Assembly: GCF_014644455.1 (NCBI RefSeq)
Contig: NZ_BMKS01000004.1
Span: 186,001-250,000, forward strand
Direction: 5' to 3'
Source: Caldovatus sediminis
Lineage (GTDB): Bacteria > Pseudomonadota > Alphaproteobacteria > Acetobacterales > Acetobacteraceae
DNA: 64,000 nt
Notes under the pieces: model-generated
Told to the model about the DNA's origin: nothing
Databases searched by the model: none
What the model saw: the letters and a program-made list of their open reading frames with translations, nothing else
Shown here: in pieces, positions 18,911 to 28,492 of the stretch
Layout of the letters: each line of letters begins with the position of its first letter
Position numbering within the stretch: the stretch's first letter is position 1
Made by a program: the position numbers and the translations under genes

Positions 18911-18919
18911 TGCTACAGT
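18911..18919 (+). promoter_or_regulatory. Candidate extended -10 promoter of the monooxygenase gene
   Basis: TGCTACAGT gives an extended -10 (TGn plus TACAGT) about 80 bp before the ATG at 18998. The -35 position is not well conserved, so this is a weak prediction. Confidence 0.3.
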
Positions 18920-18997
18920 CCCGCCGGCGGCATGGGTCCTGGGGAGGCGTCCCGTCCGGCAGCGGATCGAAACCAACGAGGGGAGACTCCGAACGCG

Positions 18998-20647
18998 ATG
19001 CTCGACACCACCACGACGCGGCACCAAGCGGGCGGACCGGGCGTGGTCCAAGGGTTCGACGCGCTGATCGTCGGCGCCGGCTTCTCGGGCCTCTATCAGC
19101 TCCTCTGCCTGCGCGACCGGCTCGGCCTGTCGGTGCGGGTGCTGGAGGCCGCGGAGGGCGTCGGCGGCACCTGGTACTGGAACCGCTACCCCGGTGCGCG
19201 CTGCGATTCCGAGAGCCATTCCTACTGCTACACCTTCTCCAGGGAACTGCTGGAGGAGTGGGAGTGGTCGGAACGCTACCCCGGGCAGCCCGAGATCCTC
19301 CGCTACCTCAACCACGTCGCCGACCGGTTCGACCTCCGGCGCGACATCAGCTTCGGCGCCCGCGTCGCCGCGGCGCGCTGGGACGAGGCCGAGAGGCGCT
19401 GGCACGTCGCGACCGAGGCCGGGGAGCGGTTCGCTGCGCCCTTCCTGGTCACGGCGGTCGGCTGCCTGTCGTCGGCGAACATCCCGGACATTCCGGGCCT
19501 CGGGGAGTTCGCGGGCCGCTGGTACCACACCGGCCAGTGGCCGCACGAGGGGGTGGACTTCACCGGCAAGCGCGTCGGGATGATCGGCACCGGCTCCACC
19601 GGCATCCAGGCGGCGCCGGTGATCGCGAAGGCGGCGGCGCACCTCACCGTCTTCCAGCGCACCGCGAACTACAGCATCCCGGCCCGCAACGCGCCCCTGA
19701 CCCCGGAATTCAAGCGCTGGCTCAAGGAGAACTACGCCGAGCTCCGGCGCATCATGCACGCCACCCCCAACGGCCATCCCTTCCCCATCGCGGACCGCTC
19801 GGTCTTCGACGTCACGCCGGAGGAGCGCGAGGCCATCTACGAGGCGGCGTGGGAGAAGGGCGGCCTGCAGTTCCGCGCCACCTTCCGCGACCTGCTGGTG
19901 GACAAGGCGGCGAACGACACCGCGGCGGAGTTCATCCGCGCGAAGATCCGCGAGGTCGTGAAGGACCCGGCCAAGGCGGCGGTGCTTGCCGACATCGACC
20001 ACCCCTTTGCGGCCAAGCGCCCGCCCATCGACACCGAGTACTTCGAGACCTTCAACCGCGACAACGTCTCGCTGGTGAACCTCCGCGCCACGCCCATCGA
20101 GTGCATCACGCCGCGGGGCATCCGCACGCGGGACGGCGCAGAGCACGCGCTCGACATCATCGTCTTCGCCACCGGCTTCGACGCCATGACCGGCCAGCTC
20201 CTGCGGATGGACATCCGCGGCCGCGACGGGCTGTCGCTGCGCGAGGCGTGGCGGGAGGGGCCGCGCACCTACCTCGGCCTGCAGGTCGCGGGATTCCCGA
20301 ACCTGTTCATCCTGACCGGCCCCGGCAGTCCCTCGGTGCTGTGCAACATGCCCGTGCCGATCGAGCAGCACGCGGAGTGGGTCACCGACTGCATCGCCCA
20401 CCTGCGCGCGCGTGGGATCGCGCGCATCGAGGCCACGCCCGAGGCCGTGGACCGATGGGTGGAGCACGTGAACGAGGCGGCGAACGCCACGCTGCTGCCG
20501 ACGGTGCCGCACTCCTGGTACCTCGGTGCCAACGTTCCCGGGAAGCCGCGCGTGTTCATGCCCTACGCCGGCGGCATGGCGCGCTACCGCGCCATCTGCG
20601 ACGAGGTGGCCGCGCGGGGCTACGAGGGCTTCGCCCTGGGCGGCTGA
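18998..20647 (+). CDS. Baeyer-Villiger flavin monooxygenase (cyclohexanone monooxygenase-like)
   Basis: A 549-residue class B flavoprotein monooxygenase. It has the FAD Rossmann motif IVGAGFSG, the NADPH Rossmann motif MIGTGSTG, and the exact Baeyer-Villiger fingerprint FxGxxxHxxxW in FAGRWYHTGQW between them. Further family blocks are WYWNRYPGARCDSES and the late FATGFDAMTG. It should insert oxygen next to a ketone to form an ester or lactone using NADPH and O2. GAGGGGAG precedes the ATG. It is alone in its orientation between a dead formate dehydrogenase fragment and the convergent acr3 gene (23 bp between stops), so the substrate pathway is not revealed. Confidence 0.9.
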   Translation: MLDTTTTRHQAGGPGVVQGFDALIVGAGFSGLYQLLCLRDRLGLSVRVLEAAEGVGGTWYWNRYPGARCDSESHSYCYTFSRELLEEWEWSERYPGQPEILRYLNHVADRFDLRRDISFGARVAAARWDEAERRWHVATEAGERFAAPFLVTAVGCLSSANIPDIPGLGEFAGRWYHTGQWPHEGVDFTGKRVGMIGTGSTGIQAAPVIAKAAAHLTVFQRTANYSIPARNAPLTPEFKRWLKENYAELRRIMHATPNGHPFPIADRSVFDVTPEEREAIYEAAWEKGGLQFRATFRDLLVDKAANDTAAEFIRAKIREVVKDPAKAAVLADIDHPFAAKRPPIDTEYFETFNRDNVSLVNLRATPIECITPRGIRTRDGAEHALDIIVFATGFDAMTGQLLRMDIRGRDGLSLREAWREGPRTYLGLQVAGFPNLFILTGPGSPSVLCNMPVPIEQHAEWVTDCIAHLRARGIARIEATPEAVDRWVEHVNEAANATLLPTVPHSWYLGANVPGKPRVFMPYAGGMARYRAICDEVAARGYEGFALGG

Positions 20648-20670
20648 GCCGACGCGCGGGCGCGACGCGC

Positions 20671-21741
20671 TCACCGGACCGCTGCGGCGTCGCGCGGGAA
20701 CCACGCCCGCCCCAGCCGCAGCGCCACGTTGACCAGCAGGATCAGCACCGGCACCTCGACCAGCGGCCCGATGACGGTGGCGAAGGCGACCGGGGAGGCG
20801 AGGCCGTAGGCGGCGATCGCCACCGCGATCGCGAGCTCGAAATTGTTGGAGGCGGCGGTAAAGGCGACGGCGGTGGTGCGCGGGTAGTCGGCCTCGATCA
20901 GCCGGCCCATCCAGAAGCTGACCAGGAACATCGCCAGGAAGTAGATCGCCAGCGGCGCGGCGATGCGCAGCGCGTCGAGCGGCAGCCGCACCACCTCGCC
21001 GCCCTTCAGCGCGAACATCGCGACGATGGTGAAGAGCAGCGCCGCCAGCGTGATCGGCGCGATGCGCGGCAGGAAGGCGCGCGCGTACCACGCCTCCCCG
21101 CGCCGCGCGACGAGGATCCGCCGCGTCAGGAACCCGGCGGCGAAGGGCAGGCCGAGGTAGAGCAGCACGGCGCCGGCGACGGTGGCGAAGGAGACCTCCA
21201 CCACGCGCCCCTCCAGCCCGACGAGCGGCGGCAGCACGGAGAGGAAGAACCAGGCGTAGAGCCCGAAGAACAGCAGCTGGAAGACGCTGTTGAAGGCGAC
21301 CAGTCCGGCCACGTACTGGTTGTCGCCGCGCGCGAGCTGGTTCCAGACGATCACCATGGCGATGCAGCGCGCCAGGCCGATCAGGATCACCCCGGTCATG
21401 TACTCGGGGTGGTCCGAGAGGAACAGCACGGCGAGCGCGAACATCAGCAGCGGGCCGATCACCCAGTTCTGCACCAGCGAGAGCAGCAGCACGCGCGTGT
21501 CCGCGAAGACCTGCGGCAGCGCCTCGTAGCGCACGCGGGCTAGCGGCGGGTACATCATCAGGATCAGGCCGACGGCGATCGGCAGGTTGGTGCCGTTGAC
21601 CGAGGCGGCGTCGAGCAGGGCAGGCAGCCCGGGGACAAGGTTCCCGAGCGCGACGCCGAACGCCATCGCGGCGAAGATCCAGAGCGTCAGGTGGCGGTCG
21701 AGGAAGGACAGGCGGCGCGGCGCCGCCGCTTCGGCGGTCAT
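20671..21741 (-). CDS. acr3: Arsenite efflux transporter, ACR3 family
   Basis: A 356-residue protein with ten predicted membrane helices. It contains the ACR3 features [19 protein letters not shown] (with the functionally essential Cys in ARCIAMV) and [16 protein letters not shown]. It exports arsenite at the inner membrane, probably as an As(III)/H+ antiporter. The ATG at 21741 is taken over one at 21792 because homology begins with [10 protein letters not shown] shortly after it. It lies 16 bp downstream of an arsR gene, a typical arsR-acr3 operon; no arsC reductase is adjacent. Confidence 0.92.
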   Translation of the reverse strand: MTAEAAAPRRLSFLDRHLTLWIFAAMAFGVALGNLVPGLPALLDAASVNGTNLPIAVGLILMMYPPLARVRYEALPQVFADTRVLLLSLVQNWVIGPLLMFALAVLFLSDHPEYMTGVILIGLARCIAMVIVWNQLARGDNQYVAGLVAFNSVFQLLFFGLYAWFFLSVLPPLVGLEGRVVEVSFATVAGAVLLYLGLPFAAGFLTRRILVARRGEAWYARAFLPRIAPITLAALLFTIVAMFALKGGEVVRLPLDALRIAAPLAIYFLAMFLVSFWMGRLIEADYPRTTAVAFTAASNNFELAIAVAIAAYGLASPVAFATVIGPLVEVPVLILLVNVALRLGRAWFPRDAAAVR

Positions 21742-21757
21742 GGGCGGGTTCCTGTGG

Positions 21758-22078
21758 CTAGAGCGCGGCGGCGAGCGCCTTGAGGCGGGCAAGGCCCTCG
21801 CGGCGGAGGCGGTAGCAGACGCGCGGCCCGTCCACCTCGCCCTCGATCAGCCCTGCCGCCTTGAGGATGCGCAGGTGCTCGGAGACGGTGGACTGGGCGA
21901 GCGCGAGGTCGGCCACGATGTCGCACCCGATGCAGCCGTCGCGGCGGGCGAGCAGCCGCAGGACCCGCACCCGGGCGGGGTGCGCGAGCGCCCTCGCCAG
22001 CCGGGCGAGCTCCGCGTCGGCGGCGTCGGGGCGGGGAATGGTGCGTCGGCTCAGGGCTCGCGTTCCCTCTTCGGTCAT
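21758..22078 (-). CDS. arsR: ArsR/SmtB family metalloregulator
   Basis: A 106-residue winged-helix repressor. The DNA-recognition helix is in [20 protein letters not shown], preceded by CIGCDIV whose Cys pair resembles the vicinal thiols used by ArsR for As(III). The wing is [17 protein letters not shown]. It should repress arsR-acr3 and release DNA on binding trivalent arsenic or antimony. A palindromic GATATATC lies 11 bp before the ATG, suggesting autoregulation. The preferred start is 22078; upstream in-frame residues are not conserved. Confidence 0.88.
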   Translation of the reverse strand: MTEEGTRALSRRTIPRPDAADAELARLARALAHPARVRVLRLLARRDGCIGCDIVADLALAQSTVSEHLRILKAAGLIEGEVDGPRVCYRLRREGLARLKALAAAL

Positions 22079-22110
22079 CGTCGAATGGCGATATATCTTC
22101 CGCCCGGAAG
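22079..22110 (-). promoter_or_regulatory. Candidate ArsR operator/promoter
   Basis: A rare AT-rich patch in the GC-rich surroundings, with the 8-bp palindrome GATATATC at 22090-22097. It sits immediately upstream of arsR, where an autoregulatory operator overlapping the promoter would be expected. The rest of the 311-bp gap up to the next gene (22390) is GC-rich and shows nothing else recognisable. Confidence 0.4.
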
Positions 22111-22389
22111 GCGGGCAAGCCGCGCCTCCAGCCGTCGCGGGCGGACGCGGCCGGCGGGCCCGTTCCGCTGGCACCCGAACGCCGGCATGCGGGCGGCGAA
22201 GCGGTGACGCCCGCCGCGCGGGGCGACCGCCAGGAGCCGCGCGGCTCCTGGTTCGTCCCCGTCCCCCTGGACCGTCGTCCGCCCTTGGCCGGCGCGCCGG
22301 GCGACGACCGGGGCGGCCGCTTGACGCCGCCCCCCGCCTCGGCCGCAATGGGCCGCGGAGCAGCCGGCCAGGGGACGGGAACCGCCGCG

Positions 22390-23559
22390 ATGGACCCGCC
22401 GACCAGCGCCGACCCGCTCGCGCGCGCCCGCGGGCTGGCCGAGGCGATCGCCGCCGCCGCGGCGGAGATCGAGGCCACGCGCCGCATCCCCGGCCCGCTG
22501 GTCGAGGCGCTGCACGCCTCGCGGCTGCTGCGCCTGCTGCTGCCGCGCTCGGTCGGCGGCGAGGAGGTCCACCCCGCGGCCTATCTCCTCGCCCTCGAGG
22601 AACTCGCCCGCCATGACGCCTCCATCGCCTGGAACGTCTTCGTCGCCAACAGCGCCGCGCTGATCGCCGCCTATCTCGGCCCCGCCGAGGCGGCGGCGAT
22701 CTTCGCCGACCCGCGCGCCGTCGTCGCCTGGGGACCGCCCAATGCGACCGTCGCCGAGGCCGTCCCCGGCGGCTACCGCGTGACGGGCCGCTTCGACTTC
22801 GCCAGCGGCTGCCGCATGGCGAGCTGGATGGGCGTGCACTGCCGCGTGCGCGAGCCGGACGGCTCCTTCCGGACGAACCACCTCGGCCGCCCGGCGGTCC
22901 GCACGCTGCTGTTCCCGGCCGACCGGGCCGAGCTGCTCGATACCTGGGACACCATCGGGCTGCGCGGCACCGCCTCCGACTCCTACGCCGTCGCCGACCT
23001 CTTCGTGCCCGAGGCGTTCGCCACCACCCGCGAGGACCCGACCCTGCGGCGCGAGCCAGGTCCGCTCTACGCCTTCACCATGCAGGGGCTCTACGCGGTC
23101 GGCGTGGCGGGAGTGGCGCTCGGCATCGCGCGGGCGATGCTCGATGCCTTCGTGGCGCTGGCCGGGGGCGGCAAGACCCCGCGCGGCCTCGCCCCCCTGG
23201 CCGAGGACCCGCTGGTGCAGGCCGAGGTGGCGCGGGCCGAGGCGGGGATCAGCTCGGCCCGCGCCTGGCTTCGCGAGATGCTGGAGGAGATCCACGCCGC
23301 GGCCCCGCCCGATGCGCCGATCGGGGTGGAGGCGCGCGCCCGGGTCCGGCTCGGCAGCGCGAATGCGATCCAGGCGGCCATCGCCGTGTCGCAGGCCATG
23401 TACCGGGCGGCGGGGGTGGACGCGATCTTCCCCGGCGGCCCGTTCGAGCGTCGCTTCCGCGACATGCACACCCTCTCGCAGCAGATCCAGTCGCGCAGCG
23501 CGCACTTCGCCGCGGCGGGACAGGTTCTGCTCGGCCGCGCCCCCGCGGGTTTCCTGTAG
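22390..23559 (+). CDS. Acyl-CoA dehydrogenase-fold flavin monooxygenase (HpaH/HsaA/DszC type)
   Basis: A 389-residue protein with the acyl-CoA dehydrogenase fold: N-terminal helical domain ([19 protein letters not shown]), central beta domain ([15 protein letters not shown] and [16 protein letters not shown]), and a C-terminal helical domain ending in a [18 protein letters not shown] segment. The GRFDFASG and [15 protein letters not shown] blocks are typical of the group D flavin-dependent hydroxylases such as HpaH or DszC rather than of true acyl-CoA dehydrogenases. Substrate and partner flavin reductase are unknown. Starts further upstream are in frame, but the ATG at 22390 has a purine-rich site and fits family length. 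Confidence 0.78.
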   Translation: MDPPTSADPLARARGLAEAIAAAAAEIEATRRIPGPLVEALHASRLLRLLLPRSVGGEEVHPAAYLLALEELARHDASIAWNVFVANSAALIAAYLGPAEAAAIFADPRAVVAWGPPNATVAEAVPGGYRVTGRFDFASGCRMASWMGVHCRVREPDGSFRTNHLGRPAVRTLLFPADRAELLDTWDTIGLRGTASDSYAVADLFVPEAFATTREDPTLRREPGPLYAFTMQGLYAVGVAGVALGIARAMLDAFVALAGGGKTPRGLAPLAEDPLVQAEVARAEAGISSARAWLREMLEEIHAAAPPDAPIGVEARARVRLGSANAIQAAIAVSQAMYRAAGVDAIFPGGPFERRFRDMHTLSQQIQSRSAHFAAAGQVLLGRAPAGFL

Positions 23560-23709
23560 CGGCGGCGCGGCGCCGGCCCCTGCCGGGGCGCGGGCAGGGG
23601 CGCGGTGCGGCAGCGGGCGCGCGGGACCGCGGATTGCGCGCCGGTGCCGCGGCGCCTGGCATGCGGCCGCAGGCAACGCCCGCGCGCGCCGGGCGCCGGC
23701 CGCCGGCGG

Positions 23710-25008
23710 TCAGCGCCCGTCTCCCGCGCCGCCGCCGGCGCGTTGGTGCCCACGATGGGCGGGCGAAGCGCCGCGCCGGCCGGCGCGATGGGCCGCATCG
23801 CCGGGCAGGTCGTCCGGCCGAGGCATCATGAGCGCCACCGGGCCGAGCAGCGCCACGGCCGCGAGCATCGCGAAGGCCGCGCTCCAGGCCCCCGCCGCTC
23901 CGCTCCCTCCGGCCGCGTCCAGCACGGCCCCGAAGGCGAAGGGGCCGAACACCCCGCCGGCGAAGCCGAGCATCGAGTGCAGCGCCATCGTGGCGCCCCG
24001 CTGCGACGGATCGGCGTTGCCGAGAGCGCCGGCGGTCACCGACGCGCTCTCGCGCGTCATCAGCGGTCCGTGCAGCAGCGCGAGCAGCACCGCAAGCGCA
24101 TAGCTGTGCCCGAATGCCCCGAGCGCCGCGCCGGTCGCGGCCGACAACGACATCAGGAGCGCCACGGCGCGTTTCCGCCCGCAACGGATCGAGAGCTCGT
24201 TGCCGATGAGGATCGAGAAGATGCCGAGCGTCGCCGCGGCGAACGCGACCTGCGCCGCGGTCGGCCACCAGGCGCCGGAGGCGGGCGCCGCCGCATCGCC
24301 GGCTGCCACGAAGCCGAGGAAGGCGATGAGCCAGGAGCGCGCCGCATAGAGCTCCGGGCTGTGCGCCAGGTAGGCCAGGGAGTAGGCGAAGGCATGCCGG
24401 TTCCGCAGCGCCGGGCGGAAGTCGAGCAGGCGCGTGGCCGGCGGGGCACGGGACGGCGCCGCCGCGCACGCCCAGCAGGACCAGCCCGACCGCGAGCAGG
24501 GCCGCGATCGCCGGCACGCCGAAGGCGAGGCGCCAGTCCGCCGTGCGCGCGAGCCAGTCGGCGAGGAGGTAGGAGGAGGCGGTGCCGATGCCGAAGCCCG
24601 CCGTGTAGAAGGCGACGGCGCGCGATTGCGCCCGCCCCTCCAGGCGGTCGGCGAGCAGCCGCAGGCCCGGCATGTAGGTCCCGGTGAGCCCCGCTCCCGC
24701 CAGGGCGTGGAACGCCAGGGCCGTGCCGAGCCCGTCGGCGAGCAGGGCGAAGCCGGCGTGGCCGAGCGCCGCCAGAACGGCGCCGGAGATCCAGACCCGG
24801 CGCGGCTCGACGCGATCCGTCAGGCTCACGAGCACCGGCACCGCGAGCGTGTAGCCCGCGAAGAACGCCCCGACGACGAGGCCCGCCTCCGCGTTGCTCA
24901 GCCCCTACAGGTCGCGCAGCGGCGCAAGCAGGACGGCGTAGGCGGAGAAGCCGAGCATCGTCAGCACCTCGGCGGCGCAGACGACGAAGGTGAGCGGTGC
25001 GCCGACGA
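23710..25008 (-). pseudogene. Broken MFS transporter (nonsense codon plus frameshift)
   Basis: A leftward MFS transporter in three pieces. Piece 1 (about 25008-24908) encodes TM1, TMLGFSAYAVLLAPLRDL, then hits a TAG at 24907-24905 where the family normally has Trp (RDLWGLS). Piece 2 continues in the same frame with GLSNAEAGLVVGAFFAGYTL through TM6. Near 24443 the frame slips; piece 3 resumes with TRLLDFRPALRN and HAFAYSLAYLAHSPELYAAR and runs through TM7-12 to a stop at 23710. The overall architecture is that of a normal 12-TM carrier of about 400 residues, so this was recently intact. It converges on the flavin-enzyme gene. Confidence 0.82.
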
Positions 25009-25164
25009 CATGGGCGCTCGCCCTCCCGGCGGTCTGGTCACCCGGCGGCTTCCGCCGGTTCGCCGCCGATGCCCACGGCACGACGCGACGGGCCGGGCCG
25101 TCAACCGCGGAACGGCGCCGTCGGGGCGTCCGGATCGCGCCGGCCGTCGCGGCGGGCGTCCCGG

Positions 25165-27276
25165 TCAGAAGGCGCCGACGAGATTGAAGGCGGCCCAGTA
25201 GTAGGGGTGCGCGTGCCGGCCGTCGCGCAGCAGCGACACCGCGGCCCGCTGCAACGCCTGCCGCGGCGTCGCGCCCGCCCCCAGGTGGCGGTAGAAGCCC
25301 TCCATCAGCGGCGCCGTGGACTCGTCGGCGATCTCCCAGAGCGTGGCCAGGATGCCGCCCGCCCCGGCGGCGAGGATCGTGCGCTGGAACCCGTAGAACT
25401 CGTCGCCGCGGCCGACCACGCCGAGGCCGGTCTCGCAGGCGCTCAGGACCACCAGCCGCGCCCGCGTCAGGTCCAGCTCGTAGAAGCGGCGCGCCTGCAC
25501 CACGCCGCTGTCGCCGCCGGAGGGCGCGAGGAAGATCTGCGAGGACAGCGCGTCCAGCGGGTCCACCCGGGCGTGCGCCGCAAGGTGGAGCATCCCCGCC
25601 CGCGGCGCCTCGGCCATGAGTGCGGCGGCGGTCGCCGCGCCGCGCACGAGCAGGCGCGCATTGCCCTCGCCCGCCAGCGCGGCGATGCGGCCCGCCTCCC
25701 GCTCCGCGCCGGGCAGATCGAGGTCGGGAGCGCCGAGGTCGGGATTCGCGAGCGCCACCAGAGGCGCCGATCCGCGCGCCCGGCTCGCGGCCGCCGCGAG
25801 GGAGGCCGCCGGCAGGTAGGCGACCGCGCGCTCCTCGATCAGCCGCCCGCGGGGGCCGAGCGCCGCCTGGAACGGGAAGGCGAAGAGCGCGCGATGCGGG
25901 ACGACGATCAGGTCCTCCCCCGGCCGCAGGCCGAGCGGGGCGATCAGGCGGACGTGGAGGCGGCGCGCCTCGGCCGCCTCGTCGCCCCGCCCGCCCGCGG
26001 CCCGGCGCCAGGCGACGACCAGCGCCGCAGCCTCCGTCCCCCCGATGTCGAGCGCGACCGGCGTGATGCCCTCGCGCCGCAGCACCCAGGCGCGGCCGGT
26101 CCCGTCGCCGAGATGATAGACCGCCAGGGCGAGGTTCTGCGGGAGCGCGGCCCGGATCGCCGCCGCGGCCGCGCCGGGCGCCGGCGCGTGCCGGGCCCCG
26201 CCGCGCCCGCGGACCAGGTCGAGGAAGGCGCGCGACCGGCCCTGCTCCGCGATCGCGAAGGCGCCGTCGCGGTCGCCCGTGGTCCAGGCGAGCGCGACCG
26301 CCTCGTCGAAGACCTGCTGAAGGTCCCCGAAGAGGCCCGCCTTGAACTCCTCGGTGCGGAAGCGCGCGCGCACCGCCTCGGCGCCGGCGAGGGCGGCGCG
26401 GTAGGCCTCGAGCGCCGCGCGGTCGGAGCCCAGCGCGCGCTCCGCCCGCGCGAGCCCGGCCTGCGCCCAGACCCGGTGGTAGGCGGAATCCTCGTCGGCG
26501 CGCGCGCCTTCCGCGGCGGCCCGGAACAGCTCGCGCGCCTGCGCGGCGTCGCCGCCGCGCAGCGCGATCTCGCCGGCCAGGCGGTCGTGCCAGGCCGCCA
26601 GGTGCGGCGCCCCGGATCGCGCCCGTTCCAGTGCCGCCGTGGCGCCGCCGAGGTCGCCCGCCTCCGCGAGGGCGCGAGCGAGGCCGGCTTCGGCCAGCGG
26701 GCGGAACGCCTCGGTGCCCGCCTCGGCGGCCTGCCGGTAGAGCGCTGCAGCCTCGGCCGGGCGCTGCCGCCGCAGGGCGACGTCGCCCAGCGTCTTGCGT
26801 GCCGGGCCGAGCACCTCGCGCAGCGCCTGCGGGGGCCGGATGGAGCGCCCCGCGGCCGCGAGCGCCTCGTTCGCCCAGAACTCGGCGGTGTCGGCGGCGC
26901 CGGCGAGGACGAAGGCGTAGGCGAGGTCGCGCGCGGCGCTGGCGATGAGGAACTGGTCGCCGGAGCGTTGCCCGAGGTACAGCGCCTTCGCCGCCTCCTC
27001 GACCGCCGCGCGGAACTCGCCCCGCTCGGCGAGGGCGATGCTGTTCGAGCAGTAGGCGTAGCCGTCGCGCGGCCGCGGATCGGCGCGGTAGAGCGCGCCG
27101 CCGACATCGGCGAGACGAAGGCTCTGGGCGATGTCGTGGGCGAGCAGCGTCGCCGCGGCCGGGCCGCGGACCGCCAGGGTGCCGGGGGCGCCTCCCCCCT
27201 CGGTGCCGGCGCAGGCGCCGAGCACGAGCACCGCAAGCAGGGCGAGCCGATGCCCTGCGGCTTCAGGCCATCGCAT
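25165..27276 (-). CDS. CHAT-domain protease lipoprotein with TPR-like repeats
   Basis: A 703-residue protein. A signal peptide ends in a lipobox-like LGACAG, so the N-terminus is probably lipid-anchored in the envelope. Residues from about 60 to 380 form helical TPR-like repeats (AAEAAALYRQAAEAGTEAFR, AQARELFRAAAEGAR and similar). The C-terminal 300 residues are a CHAT domain, a caspase-like cysteine peptidase with the dyad His568 in LHLAAHA and Cys614 in LSACETG. CHAT-TPR proteins are widespread in bacteria, often with unknown partners; some activate death effectors. No effector or substrate gene is adjacent here. The gene stands alone between a pseudogene and a divergent TctC gene. Confidence 0.88.
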   Translation of the reverse strand: MRWPEAAGHRLALLAVLVLGACAGTEGGGAPGTLAVRGPAAATLLAHDIAQSLRLADVGGALYRADPRPRDGYAYCSNSIALAERGEFRAAVEEAAKALYLGQRSGDQFLIASAARDLAYAFVLAGAADTAEFWANEALAAAGRSIRPPQALREVLGPARKTLGDVALRRQRPAEAAALYRQAAEAGTEAFRPLAEAGLARALAEAGDLGGATAALERARSGAPHLAAWHDRLAGEIALRGGDAAQARELFRAAAEGARADEDSAYHRVWAQAGLARAERALGSDRAALEAYRAALAGAEAVRARFRTEEFKAGLFGDLQQVFDEAVALAWTTGDRDGAFAIAEQGRSRAFLDLVRGRGGARHAPAPGAAAAAIRAALPQNLALAVYHLGDGTGRAWVLRREGITPVALDIGGTEAAALVVAWRRAAGGRGDEAAEARRLHVRLIAPLGLRPGEDLIVVPHRALFAFPFQAALGPRGRLIEERAVAYLPAASLAAAASRARGSAPLVALANPDLGAPDLDLPGAEREAGRIAALAGEGNARLLVRGAATAAALMAEAPRAGMLHLAAHARVDPLDALSSQIFLAPSGGDSGVVQARRFYELDLTRARLVVLSACETGLGVVGRGDEFYGFQRTILAAGAGGILATLWEIADESTAPLMEGFYRHLGAGATPRQALQRAAVSLLRDGRHAHPYYWAAFNLVGAF

Positions 27277-27460
27277 GGACGGTGGTTTCCCCCCCTCGGC
27301 GCCGCGCCGGCGGTGCGGCGGAGGGAACCGTAACCGATGCGCTCCCGCATCGGAAGGGCCGCGTGCCCGGCGGGCGCGGACGTTCGTCGGGAACGGGCGG
27401 GACCTCGGCTGCGCCGCAATGACGCTTGCGGTCGCGCGGCCAGTCCGGCGAGGATCGGTC

Positions 27461-28438
27461 ATGCGCCACCATCCCGCCCCGCGGCCGTTGGGCCGCCGCC
27501 TTCTCCTCGGCGCCGGCATCGTCGCCGTCGCCCGCCCGGCCCGTGCCGCATGGCCGGACCGTCCGGTGCGCATCGTGGTTCCCTTCCCGGCGGGCGGCGG
27601 CGTGGACCTGACGGCGCGCATGCTCGCGGAGGCGATCGCCCCGGGCCTCGGCCAGCCCGTCGTGGTGGAGAACCGCTCCGGCGCCGGCGGCGCCATCGGC
27701 GTGCAGGCCGTGGCCCAGGCGGCGCCCGACGGTCATGCGCTGGCGATGACGAGTCCGAGCACGGTCACCATCGGCCCGCAGCTCAGGCCCTCGCCCTACG
27801 ATCCGTTCGCGCTGGTGCACGTCTCGCGCATCTGCACCAGCCCGCTGCTCCTGGTCGCCCGCCGCGACCTGCCAGAGCGCGACCTGGCGGCGCTGATCGC
27901 CCGGGCGCGCGCGAACCCGGCGACGCTGCGGGTCGCCAATGCGGGCGTCGGCACCGTCACCCACCTCGCGGCCGAGCTCTTCAACCAGCGGCTGGGCGCC
28001 GGGCGCTTCCTGCACCCGTCCTACCGCGGCACGGCGCCTGCCCTGACCGACGTCGTCGCCGGCAACGCGGACCTGTTCTTCAGCGACAGTTCCGCCTGGG
28101 CGGCGGTGGAGCAGGGCCAGGTGCGCCTGATCGCCGTCACCTCCGCGGAGCGCTGGCCGCGCAGCCCCGACACGCCGGCGATGCAGGAGGCCGTCCCCGG
28201 CCTGGTCGCGATGAACTGGTACGGCATGGCGGGCCCGCCGGGACTGCCGGACGGCATCGCGGACCGGCTGGCCCAGATGGTCGCCGAGGCGCTGGCGCGG
28301 CCCGAGCTGCGGAGCCGGCTGGAGGGCATCGGGTTCGACGCGGCGCCGCTCGCCCGCTCGGCGTTCACCGCCTTCCTGCGGCGCGAGGCCGAGACCTGGC
28401 GCGAGGTCATCACGCGCGGCAACATCCGCGTGGAGTGA
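27461..28438 (+). CDS. Tripartite tricarboxylate transporter substrate-binding protein (TctC/Bug)
   Basis: A 325-residue periplasmic receptor. A signal peptide with a twin-Arg start (LGRRLLLGAG) ends at ARA before WPDRPVRIVVPFPAGGG, the hallmark TctC N-terminus. Further blocks are VENRSGAGGAIG, PDGHALAM and YRGTAPALTDVVAGNADLFF. It should bind a carboxylate for uptake via TctA/TctB, but neither membrane subunit is encoded in the window, so it is one of the orphan Bug receptors common in such genomes. It is divergent from the CHAT gene and converges on the racemase-family gene. Confidence 0.9.
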   Translation: MRHHPAPRPLGRRLLLGAGIVAVARPARAAWPDRPVRIVVPFPAGGGVDLTARMLAEAIAPGLGQPVVVENRSGAGGAIGVQAVAQAAPDGHALAMTSPSTVTIGPQLRPSPYDPFALVHVSRICTSPLLLVARRDLPERDLAALIARARANPATLRVANAGVGTVTHLAAELFNQRLGAGRFLHPSYRGTAPALTDVVAGNADLFFSDSSAWAAVEQGQVRLIAVTSAERWPRSPDTPAMQEAVPGLVAMNWYGMAGPPGLPDGIADRLAQMVAEALARPELRSRLEGIGFDAAPLARSAFTAFLRREAETWREVITRGNIRVE

Positions 28439-28492
28439 CGCGCGCCGCGGGCGCGGGCCGCCCGCCGCGGGCGCCGGCGCGCCGGCGCCGTC

